Assembly: GCF_004331485.1 (NCBI RefSeq)
Contig: NZ_SJKD01000001.1
Coordinates: 310,001-374,000, forward strand
Length of the DNA stretch: 64,000 bases
From: Kribbella capetownensis
GTDB lineage: Bacteria; Actinomycetota; Actinomycetes; Propionibacteriales; Kribbellaceae
Reading direction: 5' to 3'
Of this stretch, positions 51,694 through 61,315 are shown piece by piece; position 1 is the first letter of the stretch; each line of letters starts with the position of its first letter. The position numbers and the translations under genes were made by a program. The notes under the pieces are model-generated. The model made no database searches. It saw only the letters and a list, made by a program, of their open reading frames with translations, and had not been told where the DNA came from.

Positions 51694-54105
51694 ATGCGCG
51701 TCAGGGAAAAGGGCGACCGGGGAGTCGTCCAATCTGTGGTTCTGTTCCTCGGGGTGAGCGTGCTGTCGGGGGCCTTGGCCGCCGGTCTTGCCATCCCGTT
51801 CGCCGGCCTGGCCGGGTTCACCACCGAGAAGACCACAGAGACCCTGCAGGACCTGCCGCAACAGTTCGACGAGGTCCCGCTCAAGCAGAAGAGCACCATC
51901 CTGGCCGCCGACGGTTCGCTGATCGCCACGCTGGCCGAGCAGAACCGGGTGCCGATCTCGCTCAGCAAGGTCGCGCCGATCATGCAGAAGGCGATCGTCG
52001 CGATCGAGGACGACCGGTTCTACGAGCACGGCGCGCTGGACGCCAAGGGCACCCTGCGCGCCCTGCTGCAGAACCAGTCCGAGGGCACGGTCCAGCAGGG
52101 TGGCTCCAGCATCACCCAGCAGTACGTGAAGATCAGCCTGGTCGAGAAGGCGAACACGCCCGAGGAGGTCGCTGCCGCCACGGCCGACACCTACCAGCGC
52201 AAGGTCGCCGAACTGCGGTACGCGATCGCGGTCGAGAAGCAGTACTCGAAGAACGAGATCCTGGAGAAGTACCTCAACCTGGCGAACTTCGGTGATGGTG
52301 CCTGGGGCATCGAGGCCGCCTCGCTGCACTACTTCTCCGTGCACGCCTCCCAGCTGACGCTGCCGCAGGCCGCACTGCTGGCCGGCCTGGTGAAGAACCC
52401 GACCGGCTACGACCCGACGAACAACATGAAGCGGGCCAAGGATCGCCGCGATGTGGTCATCCGCCGGATGCTCGAGCTGAAGGTGATCTCGCTCGCGCAG
52501 GCGAACGCGGCGCTGAAGACCCCGGTGATCGATCCGAAGAAGGTCCGGCCGAACAAGCTCGGCTGCGCGAACGGCCCGTACCCGTTCTACTGCGAGTACA
52601 TCGTCTCCCAGCTCGAGGACAACAAGGCCTTCGGCAAGGACCGGACCAGCGCGGCCAACTACCTGAAGACCGCCGGTCTGACCATCCGCACCTCGCTGGA
52701 CCCGAAGATGCAGAAGGCCGCGCAGAAGTCGATCGACCAGCACACCAAGAAGGGTGACGAGGCGATCGCCGCGATCACTATCGTCGAGCCCGGCACCGGG
52801 CTGGTGAAGGCGATGGTGCAGAGCAAGCCGTACGGCAGCAAGAAGGGCCAGACGTCGTACAACTACAACGTCGAGAAGTCCTACGCCGGGGGGTACGGCG
52901 GGTTCCAGAACGGTTCGACGATGAAGGCCTTCACGATCGCGGCCGCGATCCAGAAGGGCTTCCCGCTGACCTACAAGATCAACTCGCCCAACAGCCTCCC
53001 GCTGGGCGGCAAGAAGTGGACCACCTGCACCGGACACGTCACGGCCGAGAAGGGGTACACCCCGGGCAACTCGACCACGAACGTGGCCGATCCGACCATG
53101 ATCCAGGCGGCGCAGAAGTCGACCAACACCTACTTCCTGCAGCTGTCCCAGCAGGTCGGACTGTGCCCGATCGCGACCATCGCGTCGAAGCTCGGCATGT
53201 ACGACGCCCAGTCCGGCGACCCGCTCGGCCAGTACCCGTCGATGACGCTGGGCGTCGGCTATGTGACCCCGCTGCAACTGTCGAACGCGTACGCCGCCTT
53301 CGCGGCGCGAGGCATGTACTGCAAGCCGTGGCTGATCACCTCGGTGAAGGACGCGGCCGGCAAGGCGATCAGCACGCCCGGCGCGGACTGCAAGCAGGTG
53401 CTGGCCCCTGAGGTCGCCGACGGCGTCAACGAGGTGCTGCACATGGTGATGGAGAAGGGCGGGACCGGCCAGCACCTGAAGTTCGGCTCGAGCGATCTGG
53501 CCGGCAAGACCGGAACGATCCAGGACGCCAAGGCCGTCTGGTACGCCGGTTACTCGTCGAAGCTCGCCTCCGCCGCGGTCGTGGCCGACGCCTCGCCACC
53601 GTACAAGCGGCTGGTCGGCCAGACACTGGACGGCCACGACATCGGCGAGGCGTCCGGCTCCGGGACCGCAGGTCCACTGTGGGAGACCGCCTTGCAGGGC
53701 GCGCTCCAGGGCCTCCCGACCACCCACTTCACCGCGCCGTCGGACAAGACCATGCGCGGGAACGTGAAGGACCTGCCGTTCGTGAACGGGATGAACCCCG
53801 ACGACGCCGCCAACAAGCTGCGTCAGGCCGGCTTCGACGTGGAGATCGCGTCCGGCACGGTCAACTCCGAGGAGACCGCGGGCACCGTCGCCTACACCGA
53901 CCCGCGGCAGCGCGACGGCGCGCCGGAGGGCTCGAAGGTGACGATCTTCGTCTCCAACGGCAGCAAGAAGAACGAGCCCCAGAACACGCCGAAACCGCCG
54001 GCGAACACGACCAAGCCCCCCGGTGGCCCGGTCACGATCAACCCCAACTGCCCGCCGTGGAACCCGAAGTACCCGAACTGCGGCGGCGGTCGCGGTCCCG
54101 GCTAG
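51694..54105 (+). CDS. Class A penicillin-binding protein with PASTA domain (PonA2-like)
   Basis: The 803-aa bifunctional peptidoglycan synthase has one N-terminal membrane span (~residues 13-38). The GT51 domain has IVAIEDDRFYEHG with catalytic Glu105, and GGSSITQQYVK. The transpeptidase domain has Ser408 in NGSTMKAF, Ser476-x-Asn in KSTNTYF and Lys605 in GKTGT. A PASTA repeat lies at about residues 690-750 and a Pro/Lys-rich tail follows. I chose the ATG at 51694 because earlier in-frame starts fall in the lon terminator. There is no ribosome site, so translation may be leaderless. By position it is PonA2 (Rv3682). Confidence 0.93.
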   Translation: MRVREKGDRGVVQSVVLFLGVSVLSGALAAGLAIPFAGLAGFTTEKTTETLQDLPQQFDEVPLKQKSTILAADGSLIATLAEQNRVPISLSKVAPIMQKAIVAIEDDRFYEHGALDAKGTLRALLQNQSEGTVQQGGSSITQQYVKISLVEKANTPEEVAAATADTYQRKVAELRYAIAVEKQYSKNEILEKYLNLANFGDGAWGIEAASLHYFSVHASQLTLPQAALLAGLVKNPTGYDPTNNMKRAKDRRDVVIRRMLELKVISLAQANAALKTPVIDPKKVRPNKLGCANGPYPFYCEYIVSQLEDNKAFGKDRTSAANYLKTAGLTIRTSLDPKMQKAAQKSIDQHTKKGDEAIAAITIVEPGTGLVKAMVQSKPYGSKKGQTSYNYNVEKSYAGGYGGFQNGSTMKAFTIAAAIQKGFPLTYKINSPNSLPLGGKKWTTCTGHVTAEKGYTPGNSTTNVADPTMIQAAQKSTNTYFLQLSQQVGLCPIATIASKLGMYDAQSGDPLGQYPSMTLGVGYVTPLQLSNAYAAFAARGMYCKPWLITSVKDAAGKAISTPGADCKQVLAPEVADGVNEVLHMVMEKGGTGQHLKFGSSDLAGKTGTIQDAKAVWYAGYSSKLASAAVVADASPPYKRLVGQTLDGHDIGEASGSGTAGPLWETALQGALQGLPTTHFTAPSDKTMRGNVKDLPFVNGMNPDDAANKLRQAGFDVEIASGTVNSEETAGTVAYTDPRQRDGAPEGSKVTIFVSNGSKKNEPQNTPKPPANTTKPPGGPVTINPNCPPWNPKYPNCGGGRGPG

Positions 54106-54119
54106 GCCGTACGGCGTGC

Positions 54120-54587
54120 TCAGGCACCGAGCTGGCGCTTCACCTCGGCGGAGACGACGGCGCCGTCGGCCTTGCCCTTGACCTTGGGCTGCAGGGCACC
54201 CATCACCTTGCCGATGCCACGCGGGCCGAGCTCGGCGGCACCGGTGGCGGCGACGGCCTCGGTGACCAGGGCAACGATCTCTTCCTGGCTGAGCTGCTCC
54301 GGCAGGTACTCGGCCAGGATGTCCGCCTCGGCCTGTTCCTTGTCGGCCAGTTCGGCGCGACCGGCGTCGCGGTACGCGACCACGGACTCGCGGCGCTTCT
54401 TCGCCTCCGAGCTGAGCACGTCGACGATCTCGGCGTCGGACAGCTCGCGGGCCTCCTTGCCGGCCACCTCCGCCTTGGTGACCGCCGTGAGCGCCATCCG
54501 CAGGGTCGACTTGCGGAGCTCGTCGCGCGCCTTCAGGGCGGCGGTCATGTCGTCGTGCAGGCGCTGCTTCATTCCGGAGTTGGACAT
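54120..54587 (-). CDS. GatB/YqeY domain protein
   Basis: The 155-aa protein matches YqeY throughout: MKQRLHDDMTAALKARDELR at the N-terminus, YLPEQLSQEEI in the middle and GIGKVMGALQPKVKGKADG at the end. The domain resembles the tRNA-binding tail of GatB. Its cellular role is not established. I chose the ATG at 54587. Another is at 54596. It is convergent with the PBP gene and divergent from the phosphoesterase gene, with 26 bp between the starts. Confidence 0.9.
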   Translation of the reverse strand: MSNSGMKQRLHDDMTAALKARDELRKSTLRMALTAVTKAEVAGKEARELSDAEIVDVLSSEAKKRRESVVAYRDAGRAELADKEQAEADILAEYLPEQLSQEEIVALVTEAVAATGAAELGPRGIGKVMGALQPKVKGKADGAVVSAEVKRQLGA

Positions 54588-54613
54588 GACCAGCATTGTG
54601 GCAGGCTGGTGGA

Positions 54614-55573
54614 ATGAGTTTGCGCGGGCTAGCTGGTAGCACCCTCAAGGCCACTGCGGTCGTCGGCGCCGTGGGAGCGGCCTGCGTCGCGTACGCGGCC
54701 GCCGTCGAGGTGCGCTGGTTCACACTGCGCAGAGTGACGGTCCCGGTGCTCCCCGAGGGCTCCGAGCCGCTGAAGGTGCTGCACCTGTCCGACCTGCACC
54801 TGATGCCGGCTCAGGAGCGCAAGATCAACTGGGTCAACGACCTGGCAGCACTCGAGCCCGACCTGATCGTGAACACCGGCGACAACATCTCCCACGAGGC
54901 GTCGGTGCGGCCGCTGATCCGGGCGTACGGCGACCTGCTCGACGTACCCGGGGTGTTCGTGTTCGGCTCCAACGACTACTGGAAGCCGCACTTCAAGAAC
55001 CCGGGGAAGTACCTGCTGCCCGCGAACAAGCAGCGGCACAAGCCGCACGGTCCCGACCTCCCGTACGAGGAGATGCGGCGTGCGTTCACCGGCGCAGGCT
55101 GGACCGACCTCAACAACGCGAAGGCGACGCTCAAGGTCATCGGCCTGCGGCTGGACTTCGCCGGCACCGACGACCCGCACATCAAGCGCGACCGGTACGA
55201 CGAGGTCGCGGGCGAGGTGGACCCGACGGCCGACCTGTCCATCGGCGTGACGCACGCGCCGTACCAGCGTGTGCTGAACGGGTTCGTCAGCGACGGCTAT
55301 CCCCTGGTGCTGGCCGGCCACACCCACGGCGGACAGCTGGCAGTGCCGCTCTACGGCGCGCTGGTGACCAACTGCGATCTCGACACGTCCCGCGTGAAGG
55401 GCCTGTCCACCTGGGGCGCCGGCGACCGTCAGGCTGCCCTGCACGTGTCCGCCGGCCTGGGTACGTCGCCGTACGCGCCGATCCGATTCGCGTGCCGGCC
55501 GGAGGCGACACTGCTGACCCTGGTGCCGCGGATAAACCCGATTTCGTCCCCACGGTCGGCGCATGTAAGCTAA
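54614..55573 (+). CDS. Metallophosphoesterase with N-terminal membrane anchor
   Basis: The 319-aa protein has a hydrophobic N-terminus (residues ~8-30), then the calcineurin-like metal-binding blocks [23 protein letters not shown] (normally GNHD, here GSND), and LAGHTHGGQ. It acts at the membrane, likely on a phospholipid or sugar phosphate (compare YkuE/YaeI UDP-diacylglucosamine hydrolase-like enzymes). Position corresponds to Rv3683 next to ponA2. The substrate is unproven. Confidence 0.88.
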   Translation: MSLRGLAGSTLKATAVVGAVGAACVAYAAAVEVRWFTLRRVTVPVLPEGSEPLKVLHLSDLHLMPAQERKINWVNDLAALEPDLIVNTGDNISHEASVRPLIRAYGDLLDVPGVFVFGSNDYWKPHFKNPGKYLLPANKQRHKPHGPDLPYEEMRRAFTGAGWTDLNNAKATLKVIGLRLDFAGTDDPHIKRDRYDEVAGEVDPTADLSIGVTHAPYQRVLNGFVSDGYPLVLAGHTHGGQLAVPLYGALVTNCDLDTSRVKGLSTWGAGDRQAALHVSAGLGTSPYAPIRFACRPEATLLTLVPRINPISSPRSAHVS

Positions 55574-55582
55574 CGGCGACTT

Positions 55583-55659
<77 letters not shown>

Positions 55660-55665
55660 CGTGGA

Positions 55666-55690
55666 AGAGGTCCCTCGGTGAGGGGCCTCT
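55666..55690 (+). terminator. Hairpin after tRNA-Pro
   Basis: AGAGGTCCCT and AGGGGCCTCT form a 10-bp stem with one G-T pair and a 5-nt loop, followed by TGTGCGTTTG. It is a likely terminator of the tRNA transcript. Confidence 0.6.
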
Positions 55691-55720
55691 TGTGCGTTTG
55701 CTGGGCACTCTTTTCGTTGC

Positions 55721-56077
55721 TCAGTCCCCCGAGGCCTCGGCGATCGACCGGGGCGGGTGCACCTTGCCGAACTGCAGGTTGCCGGCGGGCATCATCCAGG
55801 TCATGACGTCGACCGCCAGCCTGCCGGCCAGCACCGCGGGATCGGCTTCCACCTGCGCGCGGGCCGTCGCAGCGTCCACCGACCAGATCGAGAAACCCCG
55901 GTAGCGCTCGTCATCCTGGTCGGTCAGCGGCCCGCGGGCGAGGATCAGCCCGCGCTCCTGCAAGTCGGCGCCGTGCGCCAGGTGCCGGTCCTGCAGGGCA
56001 GCCGCCTCGTCGTCCGTCATCACCGGCGCGTCCGGTCGCAACGTCAGCAGGGTCACGGTGTAGCGGTCGAATCGCAT
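55721..56077 (-). CDS. YCII-related protein
   Basis: The 118-aa protein has a ferredoxin-like YCII fold: [15 protein letters not shown] at the start, [20 protein letters not shown] with the conserved His, and [20 protein letters not shown]. Members of this family are often of unknown function, with some acting as small-molecule hydrolases. I chose the ATG at 56077, which leaves 24 bp to the divergent lipB. Confidence 0.82.
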   Translation of the reverse strand: MRFDRYTVTLLTLRPDAPVMTDDEAAALQDRHLAHGADLQERGLILARGPLTDQDDERYRGFSIWSVDAATARAQVEADPAVLAGRLAVDVMTWMMPAGNLQFGKVHPPRSIAEASGD

Positions 56078-56101
56078 ACGTCGAAACGTACGCTGAAAGA
56101 C

Positions 56102-56731
56102 ATGCAGCGAGTGGATCTGGGCGAAGTGGACTACGAAGTCGCGGCGAAGGAGATGCGCGACTGGGTCGAGGAGCGGGTGGAGGGCAAGGCCGAGGACCGG
56201 CTGTTCCTGCTCAGCCATCCGCCGGTGATCACCTACGGGCCGCGGACCTCGCTGGACGACCTGCCCGCGGAGGCGGCCGCGATCCCGTCGGTGGCGGTCG
56301 ACCGCGGCGGCTTCGCGACGTACCACGGACCCGGGCAACTGGTCGGGTACCTGGTGATCGACCTGAAGCAGCGCGGGCCGGTGGACATCGTGCGCTGGCT
56401 CGAGAACGGACTGATCGAGGCGCTCGGCTCGCTCGGGTTCCCGCTGGTACGCCGGGACACGCCGAAGGGCGCGAGCAGCCTGGTCGGAGTGTGGACCGCG
56501 GACCACCGCAAGCTGTGCTCGATCGGGATGCGGATCCGCCGGGGTGTGACCAGCCACGGCTTCTCGGTCAATGTGGATCCCGCCATGGACGTGTTTCACA
56601 CGTTCACGAGTTGCGGCTTGCACGACGTCACGATGGTCTCGCTGGCTGAGCTGGCGGCCGAGCGCGGCGTACCCACGCCGACCGACGCCGAGGTGCGGGA
56701 TGCGATCGCCCACTCCCTGGGCGCTGTCTGA
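56102..56731 (+). CDS. lipB: Octanoyltransferase LipB
   Basis: The 209-aa enzyme moves octanoyl groups from acyl carrier protein to lipoyl domains. GGFATYHGPGQLVGY matches the family signature, and the catalytic pair is Lys137 (HRKLCSIGMRI) and Cys171 (TSCGL). GVTSHGFSVNVD is conserved. It differs from typical LipB in having FATYHG for DVTYHG and SCG for PCG. No lipA is adjacent, whereas in many genomes lipB and lipA are neighbours, so a second LipB elsewhere is possible. Confidence 0.88.
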   Translation: MQRVDLGEVDYEVAAKEMRDWVEERVEGKAEDRLFLLSHPPVITYGPRTSLDDLPAEAAAIPSVAVDRGGFATYHGPGQLVGYLVIDLKQRGPVDIVRWLENGLIEALGSLGFPLVRRDTPKGASSLVGVWTADHRKLCSIGMRIRRGVTSHGFSVNVDPAMDVFHTFTSCGLHDVTMVSLAELAAERGVPTPTDAEVRDAIAHSLGAV

Positions 56732-56749
56732 TCCCGATAGCCTGCCGCA

Positions 56750-57151
56750 ATGAGCCAGGATGACGACGCCCCGCCGTTGCCGCCGCTGCTGATCGTCGCG
56801 GTCGTCGGGCTGCTGTGTGGGTTCGCGACCGTCGGGCTGGTGTGGCTGAGTGAGCGCGGCTGCGAACGGTTCCGCGACACCTCGAACTGCGGCCCGCTGG
56901 GCTTCCCGCTGCTGGTCCTGATCGTGGTGGTGACGATCGTCCTCGGCGGCCTCGCCCTCAGCCGGCTCGCGCTGCCGCACGCCCGGCTGATCGCCTTCCT
57001 CGGAGTCGCGTTCATGCTGATCGTCGTGATCGCGTTCCTGTCCGGGAACCTGTCGTCGCCGTGGACGCTGGCCATCGTCCCGGCACTCACCACGATCACC
57101 TTCCTGCTCGCCAATCTCGTCGCCCGACTGCTGGAGCGTGCTGATGCCTGA
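56750..57151 (+). CDS. Small membrane protein, unknown
   Basis: The 133-aa protein starts MSQDDDAPPLPPLL and has four hydrophobic helices (about residues 12-33, 50-70, 77-98 and 102-124). Two Cys occur in SERGCERFRDTSNCG between the first two, possibly outside the membrane. No family is recognised. It overlaps the next gene by 8 nt, suggesting joint expression. Confidence 0.6.
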   Translation: MSQDDDAPPLPPLLIVAVVGLLCGFATVGLVWLSERGCERFRDTSNCGPLGFPLLVLIVVVTIVLGGLALSRLALPHARLIAFLGVAFMLIVVIAFLSGNLSSPWTLAIVPALTTITFLLANLVARLLERADA

Positions 57152-57845
57152 CCTGCCCGTCTACGACTGTCCGCGGACCCCGGCCGCGCCGAACCTCGAC
57201 GGCACCCTGACCGATCCCGCCTGGGACGTCGCGCCGTGGACCACCGACTTCGTGCCGATCACCGGATCCGGCCCGGCGCCGCGCTACCAGTCCCGGGCCA
57301 AGCTGATGTACGACGACGAGTACCTGTACGTCGGCGGACTGCTCGAGGAGCCGCACGTGTGGTCGACGATGCGGGAGAAGAACACCAAACTCTTCCACGA
57401 GAACAACTTCGAACTGTTCCTCGACCCCGACGGCGACGGGCAGAACTACTACGAGTTCGAGATCAACCCGCTCGGCACGATCTGGGAGCTGACGTTGCCG
57501 AAGCCGTACGTCGACGGCGGCGTACCGGTGGACCCGACGAACCTTCCCGGCCTGCGTACGGCGATCCACGTGGACGGCACGGTCAACGACCCGTCCGACA
57601 CCGACACCGGGTGGTCGGTGGAACTCGCCGTACCGTGGGCCGACCTGGCGTCGTACAACGCCGGCCGGGCGACGCCGCCGAACGCGGGTGACGAGTGGCG
57701 GATGAACCTGATGCGCTGCCAGTGGCCGCACGAGGTCGTCGACGGGACGTACGTGAAGGGGACCGACCTGGAGTTCTGGGTCTGGTCACCGCAGTACGTC
57801 GAGGACATGCACCTGCCGGACCGGTGGGGTGTACTCCGCTTCTGA
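57144..57845 (+). CDS. CBM9-like carbohydrate-binding protein
   Basis: The 233-aa beta-sandwich protein matches the CBM9-like/family-9 domain: LDGTLTDPAWDVAPWT at the start, KLMYDDEYLYVGGLLEEP, HENNFELFLDPDGDGQNYY with acidic calcium-type residues, and YEFEINPLGTIWEL. It lacks a signal peptide, which is unusual for a sugar-binding module, so it may act inside the cell or bind another ligand. The start at ATG 57144 overlaps the preceding membrane protein gene. Confidence 0.75.
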   Translation: MPDLPVYDCPRTPAAPNLDGTLTDPAWDVAPWTTDFVPITGSGPAPRYQSRAKLMYDDEYLYVGGLLEEPHVWSTMREKNTKLFHENNFELFLDPDGDGQNYYEFEINPLGTIWELTLPKPYVDGGVPVDPTNLPGLRTAIHVDGTVNDPSDTDTGWSVELAVPWADLASYNAGRATPPNAGDEWRMNLMRCQWPHEVVDGTYVKGTDLEFWVWSPQYVEDMHLPDRWGVLRF

Positions 57846-57880
57846 CCCTGGTGACGTGGGGTTACCACCCGCGAGGGACA

Positions 57881-58822
57881 ATGAGGTACGTGAACTCAGG
57901 GGGGTCAGGCGGCCTGCACAGCCTCGAGGCGGACCAGGTCGTCAGCGCGATCGAGCGCGCTTGCGAGAGCGACCTGCGTACCGCCCTCCGGCTGGTCGCC
58001 CGGTACTCGGCCTACTGGTGGTCGCGCGGGCTCCAGGACGAGGCCGCCGCGGCCGCGGAGCGAGTGCTCAGCATGCTCGGACGCAGCGTCCCGGTCGGGC
58101 TGGACGAGGAGTACCTGCTGGCTGTGCTGCACGGTGCTGCGTCGGCCGAGCAGGAGCAACTGGAGCTGGCCCAGCAGATCGTGGCGGCGACGACCGGACC
58201 CTTCCGGTACTCCGTGACCGTGCTGCTGTGGTCACTGGTGTTCGGACCGTTCGAGTCGGCCGAGTTGGTCGACGAAGTGCTGGAGCGGAACGAGGCCGGT
58301 GACGCCTGGGCCCGGGCTGCCGTCGAGCTCTGCCGCGGATACCCAGGCCTGACGGCGGTGACACCGGATGAGGCCGCTCAGGCGCTGCGTACGGCGCTGG
58401 GCCGGTTCCGGATGCTCGACGACGCCTGGGGGATGTTCCTGGCGGTCGGCGCGCTTCGGCAGACCGTGGACGAGCCTCTGGACCTGACCACGGAGTCTCT
58501 GGCTCTGGCGGAGCAGCTCGGCCTGGACGAGGAGGTCGGCGTACTGCTGTGTCAGCGCGGTGACCTCTATCGGAGACTCGGCAAGCTGGAGGACGCGCGG
58601 GACGACTACAGCCAGGCTCTGGACGTCAGTGAGCGTGCAGACCTGCCCGAGACCGCCGCTGCGGCCCGCATCGGCCTAGCCCGGACCGCACGTCTGTGCG
58701 GCAATCTCCCGGCGGCCCGGACCCACCTCTCGGCCGTCCTCGTGTTCCCGGAGCTGGAGGACGCTCATTTCGAGGCGCTGCACGAGCTCGCCGTACTGAA
58801 CGCCTCCGAGGCGTCCGCATAG
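57881..58822 (+). CDS. TPR-like helical repeat protein
   Basis: The 313-aa, almost fully helical protein contains repeated Ala-rich helix pairs such as LLCQRGDLYRRLGKLEDARDD and AARIGLARTARLCGNLPAAR that look like tetratricopeptide repeats. The N-terminal SDLRTALRLVARYSAYWWSRG is reminiscent of the TPR tails of regulatory ATPases (LuxR/AfsR type), but no ATPase or DNA-binding domain is attached. Start at ATG 57881 or GTG 57890. Probably a protein-interaction module of unknown role. Confidence 0.65.
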   Translation: MRYVNSGGSGGLHSLEADQVVSAIERACESDLRTALRLVARYSAYWWSRGLQDEAAAAAERVLSMLGRSVPVGLDEEYLLAVLHGAASAEQEQLELAQQIVAATTGPFRYSVTVLLWSLVFGPFESAELVDEVLERNEAGDAWARAAVELCRGYPGLTAVTPDEAAQALRTALGRFRMLDDAWGMFLAVGALRQTVDEPLDLTTESLALAEQLGLDEEVGVLLCQRGDLYRRLGKLEDARDDYSQALDVSERADLPETAAAARIGLARTARLCGNLPAARTHLSAVLVFPELEDAHFEALHELAVLNASEASA

Positions 58823-58944
58823 CACCCGACCACATGTCCGGGTGGTACGGCGGCACATCTGTGGTCGCGGCCACATCGCGGGAGTCCTCCCCTGCTGGTT
58901 AGAGTCGGGAACGACCCAGCTCAGACATCCAACGGAGCAGCCTG

Positions 58945-59733
58945 ATGGACAAGACGTACGACTCACCGCAGGCCGCGGTCGACGACATCGGCGACGGCGC
59001 GAGCCTCGCGGTCGGCGGCTTCGGGCTGTGCGGCAACCCGATGGAGCTGATCACCGCTCTGCACGACAAGGGGGTGAGCGGGCTCAGCGTGGTCTCGAAC
59101 AACTGCGGCGTCGACGACTGGGGCCTGGGCATCCTGCTCGCGGACAAGCGGATCGCCAAGATGACATCGTCGTACGTCGGGGAGAACAAGGAGTTCGCCC
59201 GGCAGTTCCTGACCGGTGAGCTCGAGGTCGAGCTGACGCCGCAGGGCACGCTGGCCGAGAAGCTTCGGGCCGGCGGCTGCGGGATCGCCGCGTTCTACAC
59301 GCTGGCCGGGGTCGGTACCCAGGTGGCCGACGGCGGGCTGCCGCAGAAGTACAACCCCGACGGCTCGGTCGCCAAGGCCTCGGAGCCGAAGGAGACCCGC
59401 GAGATCGACGGTACGACGTACGTGCTGGAGAACTCGATCACCACCGACTTCGGGCTGGTGCACGCGCTCAAGGGCGACACCCACGGCAACCTGGTCTTCG
59501 ACCGCAGCGCGCGCAACTTCAACCCGCTGGCCGCGATGGCCGGCCGGGTGACCATCGCGCAGGTCGAGGAGCTGGTCCAGCCTGGCGAGCTGGACCCGGA
59601 CGAGATCCACCTCCCGGGCGTCTACGTGCAGCGAGTGATTGCTGTCGGCAAGGACATCGAGAAGCGGATCGAGAAACGGACCGTTCAACCCCGCGCGGCG
59701 TACGAGGCCGCGCGCGAGAAGCTGGAGGCCTGA
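58945..59733 (+). CDS. 3-oxoacid CoA-transferase, subunit A
   Basis: The 262-aa protein reads [20 protein letters not shown] then [19 protein letters not shown], the class I CoA-transferase glycine-rich loop, and [15 protein letters not shown]. With subunit B it moves CoA between succinyl-CoA and acetoacetate or a similar 3-oxoacid. The adjacent gene 1 nt downstream encodes subunit B, so the two form an operon. Substrate choice is inferred from similarity to SCOT-type enzymes. Confidence 0.9.
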   Translation: MDKTYDSPQAAVDDIGDGASLAVGGFGLCGNPMELITALHDKGVSGLSVVSNNCGVDDWGLGILLADKRIAKMTSSYVGENKEFARQFLTGELEVELTPQGTLAEKLRAGGCGIAAFYTLAGVGTQVADGGLPQKYNPDGSVAKASEPKETREIDGTTYVLENSITTDFGLVHALKGDTHGNLVFDRSARNFNPLAAMAGRVTIAQVEELVQPGELDPDEIHLPGVYVQRVIAVGKDIEKRIEKRTVQPRAAYEAAREKLEA

Positions 59734-59734
59734 G

Positions 59735-60364
59735 ATGCCACTCACCCGTGAGCAGATGGCCGCCCGCGCCGCCTCCGAGCTCGAGGACGGCTCGTACGTG
59801 AACCTCGGCATCGGCCTGCCGACGCTGGTCCCGAACTACATCCCGGACGGCGTCACCGTCGTACTGCAGAGCGAGAACGGCATCCTCGGCGTCGGCCCGT
59901 ACCCGGTCGAGGGCGACGAGGACCCGGACCTGATCAACGCCGGCAAGGAGACCGTCACGACGCTGCCGGGCGCCTCGTTCTTCGACTCGTCGCTGTCGTT
60001 CGGGATGATCCGCGGCGGTGCGATCGACGCGGCCATCCTGGGCGCCATGCAGGTCTCGGCCAAGGGCGACCTGTCCAACTGGATGATCCCCGGCAAGATG
60101 GTCAAGGGGATGGGCGGCGCGATGGACCTGGTGCACGGCGCCAAGAAGGTGATCGTGCTGATGGAGCACGTCGCCAAGGACGGCTCGCACAAGATCCTCG
60201 AGGAGTGCGACCTGCCCTACACCGGGCGTGGCGTGGTCAACCGGATCATCACCGACCTCGCCGTACTCGACATCACCGAGGACGGACTGCGGCTGGTGGA
60301 GCTCGCCGACGGCGTCAGCTTCGACGAACTCCAGGCGAAGACCGGCGCGCCGATCAAGCAATGA
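59735..60364 (+). CDS. 3-oxoacid CoA-transferase, subunit B
   Basis: The 209-aa partner starts [35 protein letters not shown] contains the catalytic Glu that forms the glutamyl-CoA thioester, and [20 protein letters not shown] follows. The ATG at 59735 follows the subunit A stop closely. Together with Acs and ActP in this window it suggests capacity for acetate and ketone-body type metabolites. Confidence 0.92.
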   Translation: MPLTREQMAARAASELEDGSYVNLGIGLPTLVPNYIPDGVTVVLQSENGILGVGPYPVEGDEDPDLINAGKETVTTLPGASFFDSSLSFGMIRGGAIDAAILGAMQVSAKGDLSNWMIPGKMVKGMGGAMDLVHGAKKVIVLMEHVAKDGSHKILEECDLPYTGRGVVNRIITDLAVLDITEDGLRLVELADGVSFDELQAKTGAPIKQ

Positions 60365-60424
60365 GTGTGTTCAGCTCCTGAAAGACACCTGTGATCGTGG
60401 GCGAAAGTCGGGTATACGGGACGG

Positions 60425-61315
60425 GTGGAGCTGGATGTGTTCGTCATCGGCGGGGTCGGGATCGACACGATCGTTCGCGTGCCCGGGCTGCCCCTGGACG
60501 ACGTGGAGACGATCCACGTCGAGCCGGTCGAGTCGTACGTCGGCCACACCGGTCACGGCGTTGCGCTCGGCTGCCACCTTCTCGGGCTGCGGACCGGGCT
60601 CGCGGATGTGATCGGTGACGACGAAGAGGGCTACCGGATCCGCAAGCTGTACGACGACCTCCGGCTGCCACTGCACGTCGCGTTCCACCCCAGCGGCACT
60701 CGGCGTTCGGTCAACTTGGTCACCCCCGACGGGCGGCGCCTGGCGCTGTACGACGGACGCCACCCGGCCGGGCTGCAGGTCGACCCGGATCTCTGGCGGA
60801 CGAGCTGCGCCCAGGCCGAGCACGTCCATGTCTCGATCATGGACTTCGCCCGGCAGGCGCTGCCCGACGCGCTCGCCTGGGGCTGCTCGATCTCGACCGA
60901 CCTGCACGACTGGGACGGCCGCAACGACTACCACAAGGACTTCGCCACCGCCGCGGACATCGTCTTCGTCTCGACCAGCGCGCTCACGCTGGACGCGGTC
61001 GACTGGATCCTCGCCAACGGCCGCGCCCGGCTCGTGGTCGCGATGGCCGGAGCCGACGGCAGCTACCTACACTTCCCCGACCGGCCGCCGCAGCACATCG
61101 CGGCGATCGAGCTCCCCGACCGGCCCGTCGTCGACACCAACGGCGCCGGCGACGCCTACGTCGCGGCGTTCCTGGCCCGCTGGCTCGACGGCGTCAGCTG
61201 GTACGACGCCGCCGTCGCCGGCTCCATCGCCGGCGCCTGGGCCTGCGGCTCCCGCGGCACCCACACGGACCTGATCACGGCCGAAGAGCTAGCTGCTCGA
61301 AGCAGAACGCTCTGA
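60425..61315 (+). CDS. PfkB-family sugar kinase
   Basis: The 296-aa ribokinase-fold protein starts at GTG 60425 with MELDVFVIGGVGIDTIVRV, contains GHTGHGVALGCHLLGL and the C-terminal DTNGAGDAYVAAF, where the last Asp is the catalytic base. It phosphorylates a sugar or nucleoside with ATP. No neighbouring permease or catabolic gene identifies the substrate. Its 3' end overlaps the convergent SDR gene by 41 nt. Confidence 0.88.
   Translation: MELDVFVIGGVGIDTIVRVPGLPLDDVETIHVEPVESYVGHTGHGVALGCHLLGLRTGLADVIGDDEEGYRIRKLYDDLRLPLHVAFHPSGTRRSVNLVTPDGRRLALYDGRHPAGLQVDPDLWRTSCAQAEHVHVSIMDFARQALPDALAWGCSISTDLHDWDGRNDYHKDFATAADIVFVSTSALTLDAVDWILANGRARLVVAMAGADGSYLHFPDRPPQHIAAIELPDRPVVDTNGAGDAYVAAFLARWLDGVSWYDAAVAGSIAGAWACGSRGTHTDLITAEELAARSRTL

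Noticed and set aside
51667..54723. A 1018-codon open frame antisense to the class A PBP gene
   Set aside because: It has the codon pattern of a GC-skewed shadow frame, low-complexity Arg/Gly/Val content and no domain. The sense strand encodes a full PBP with all motifs.
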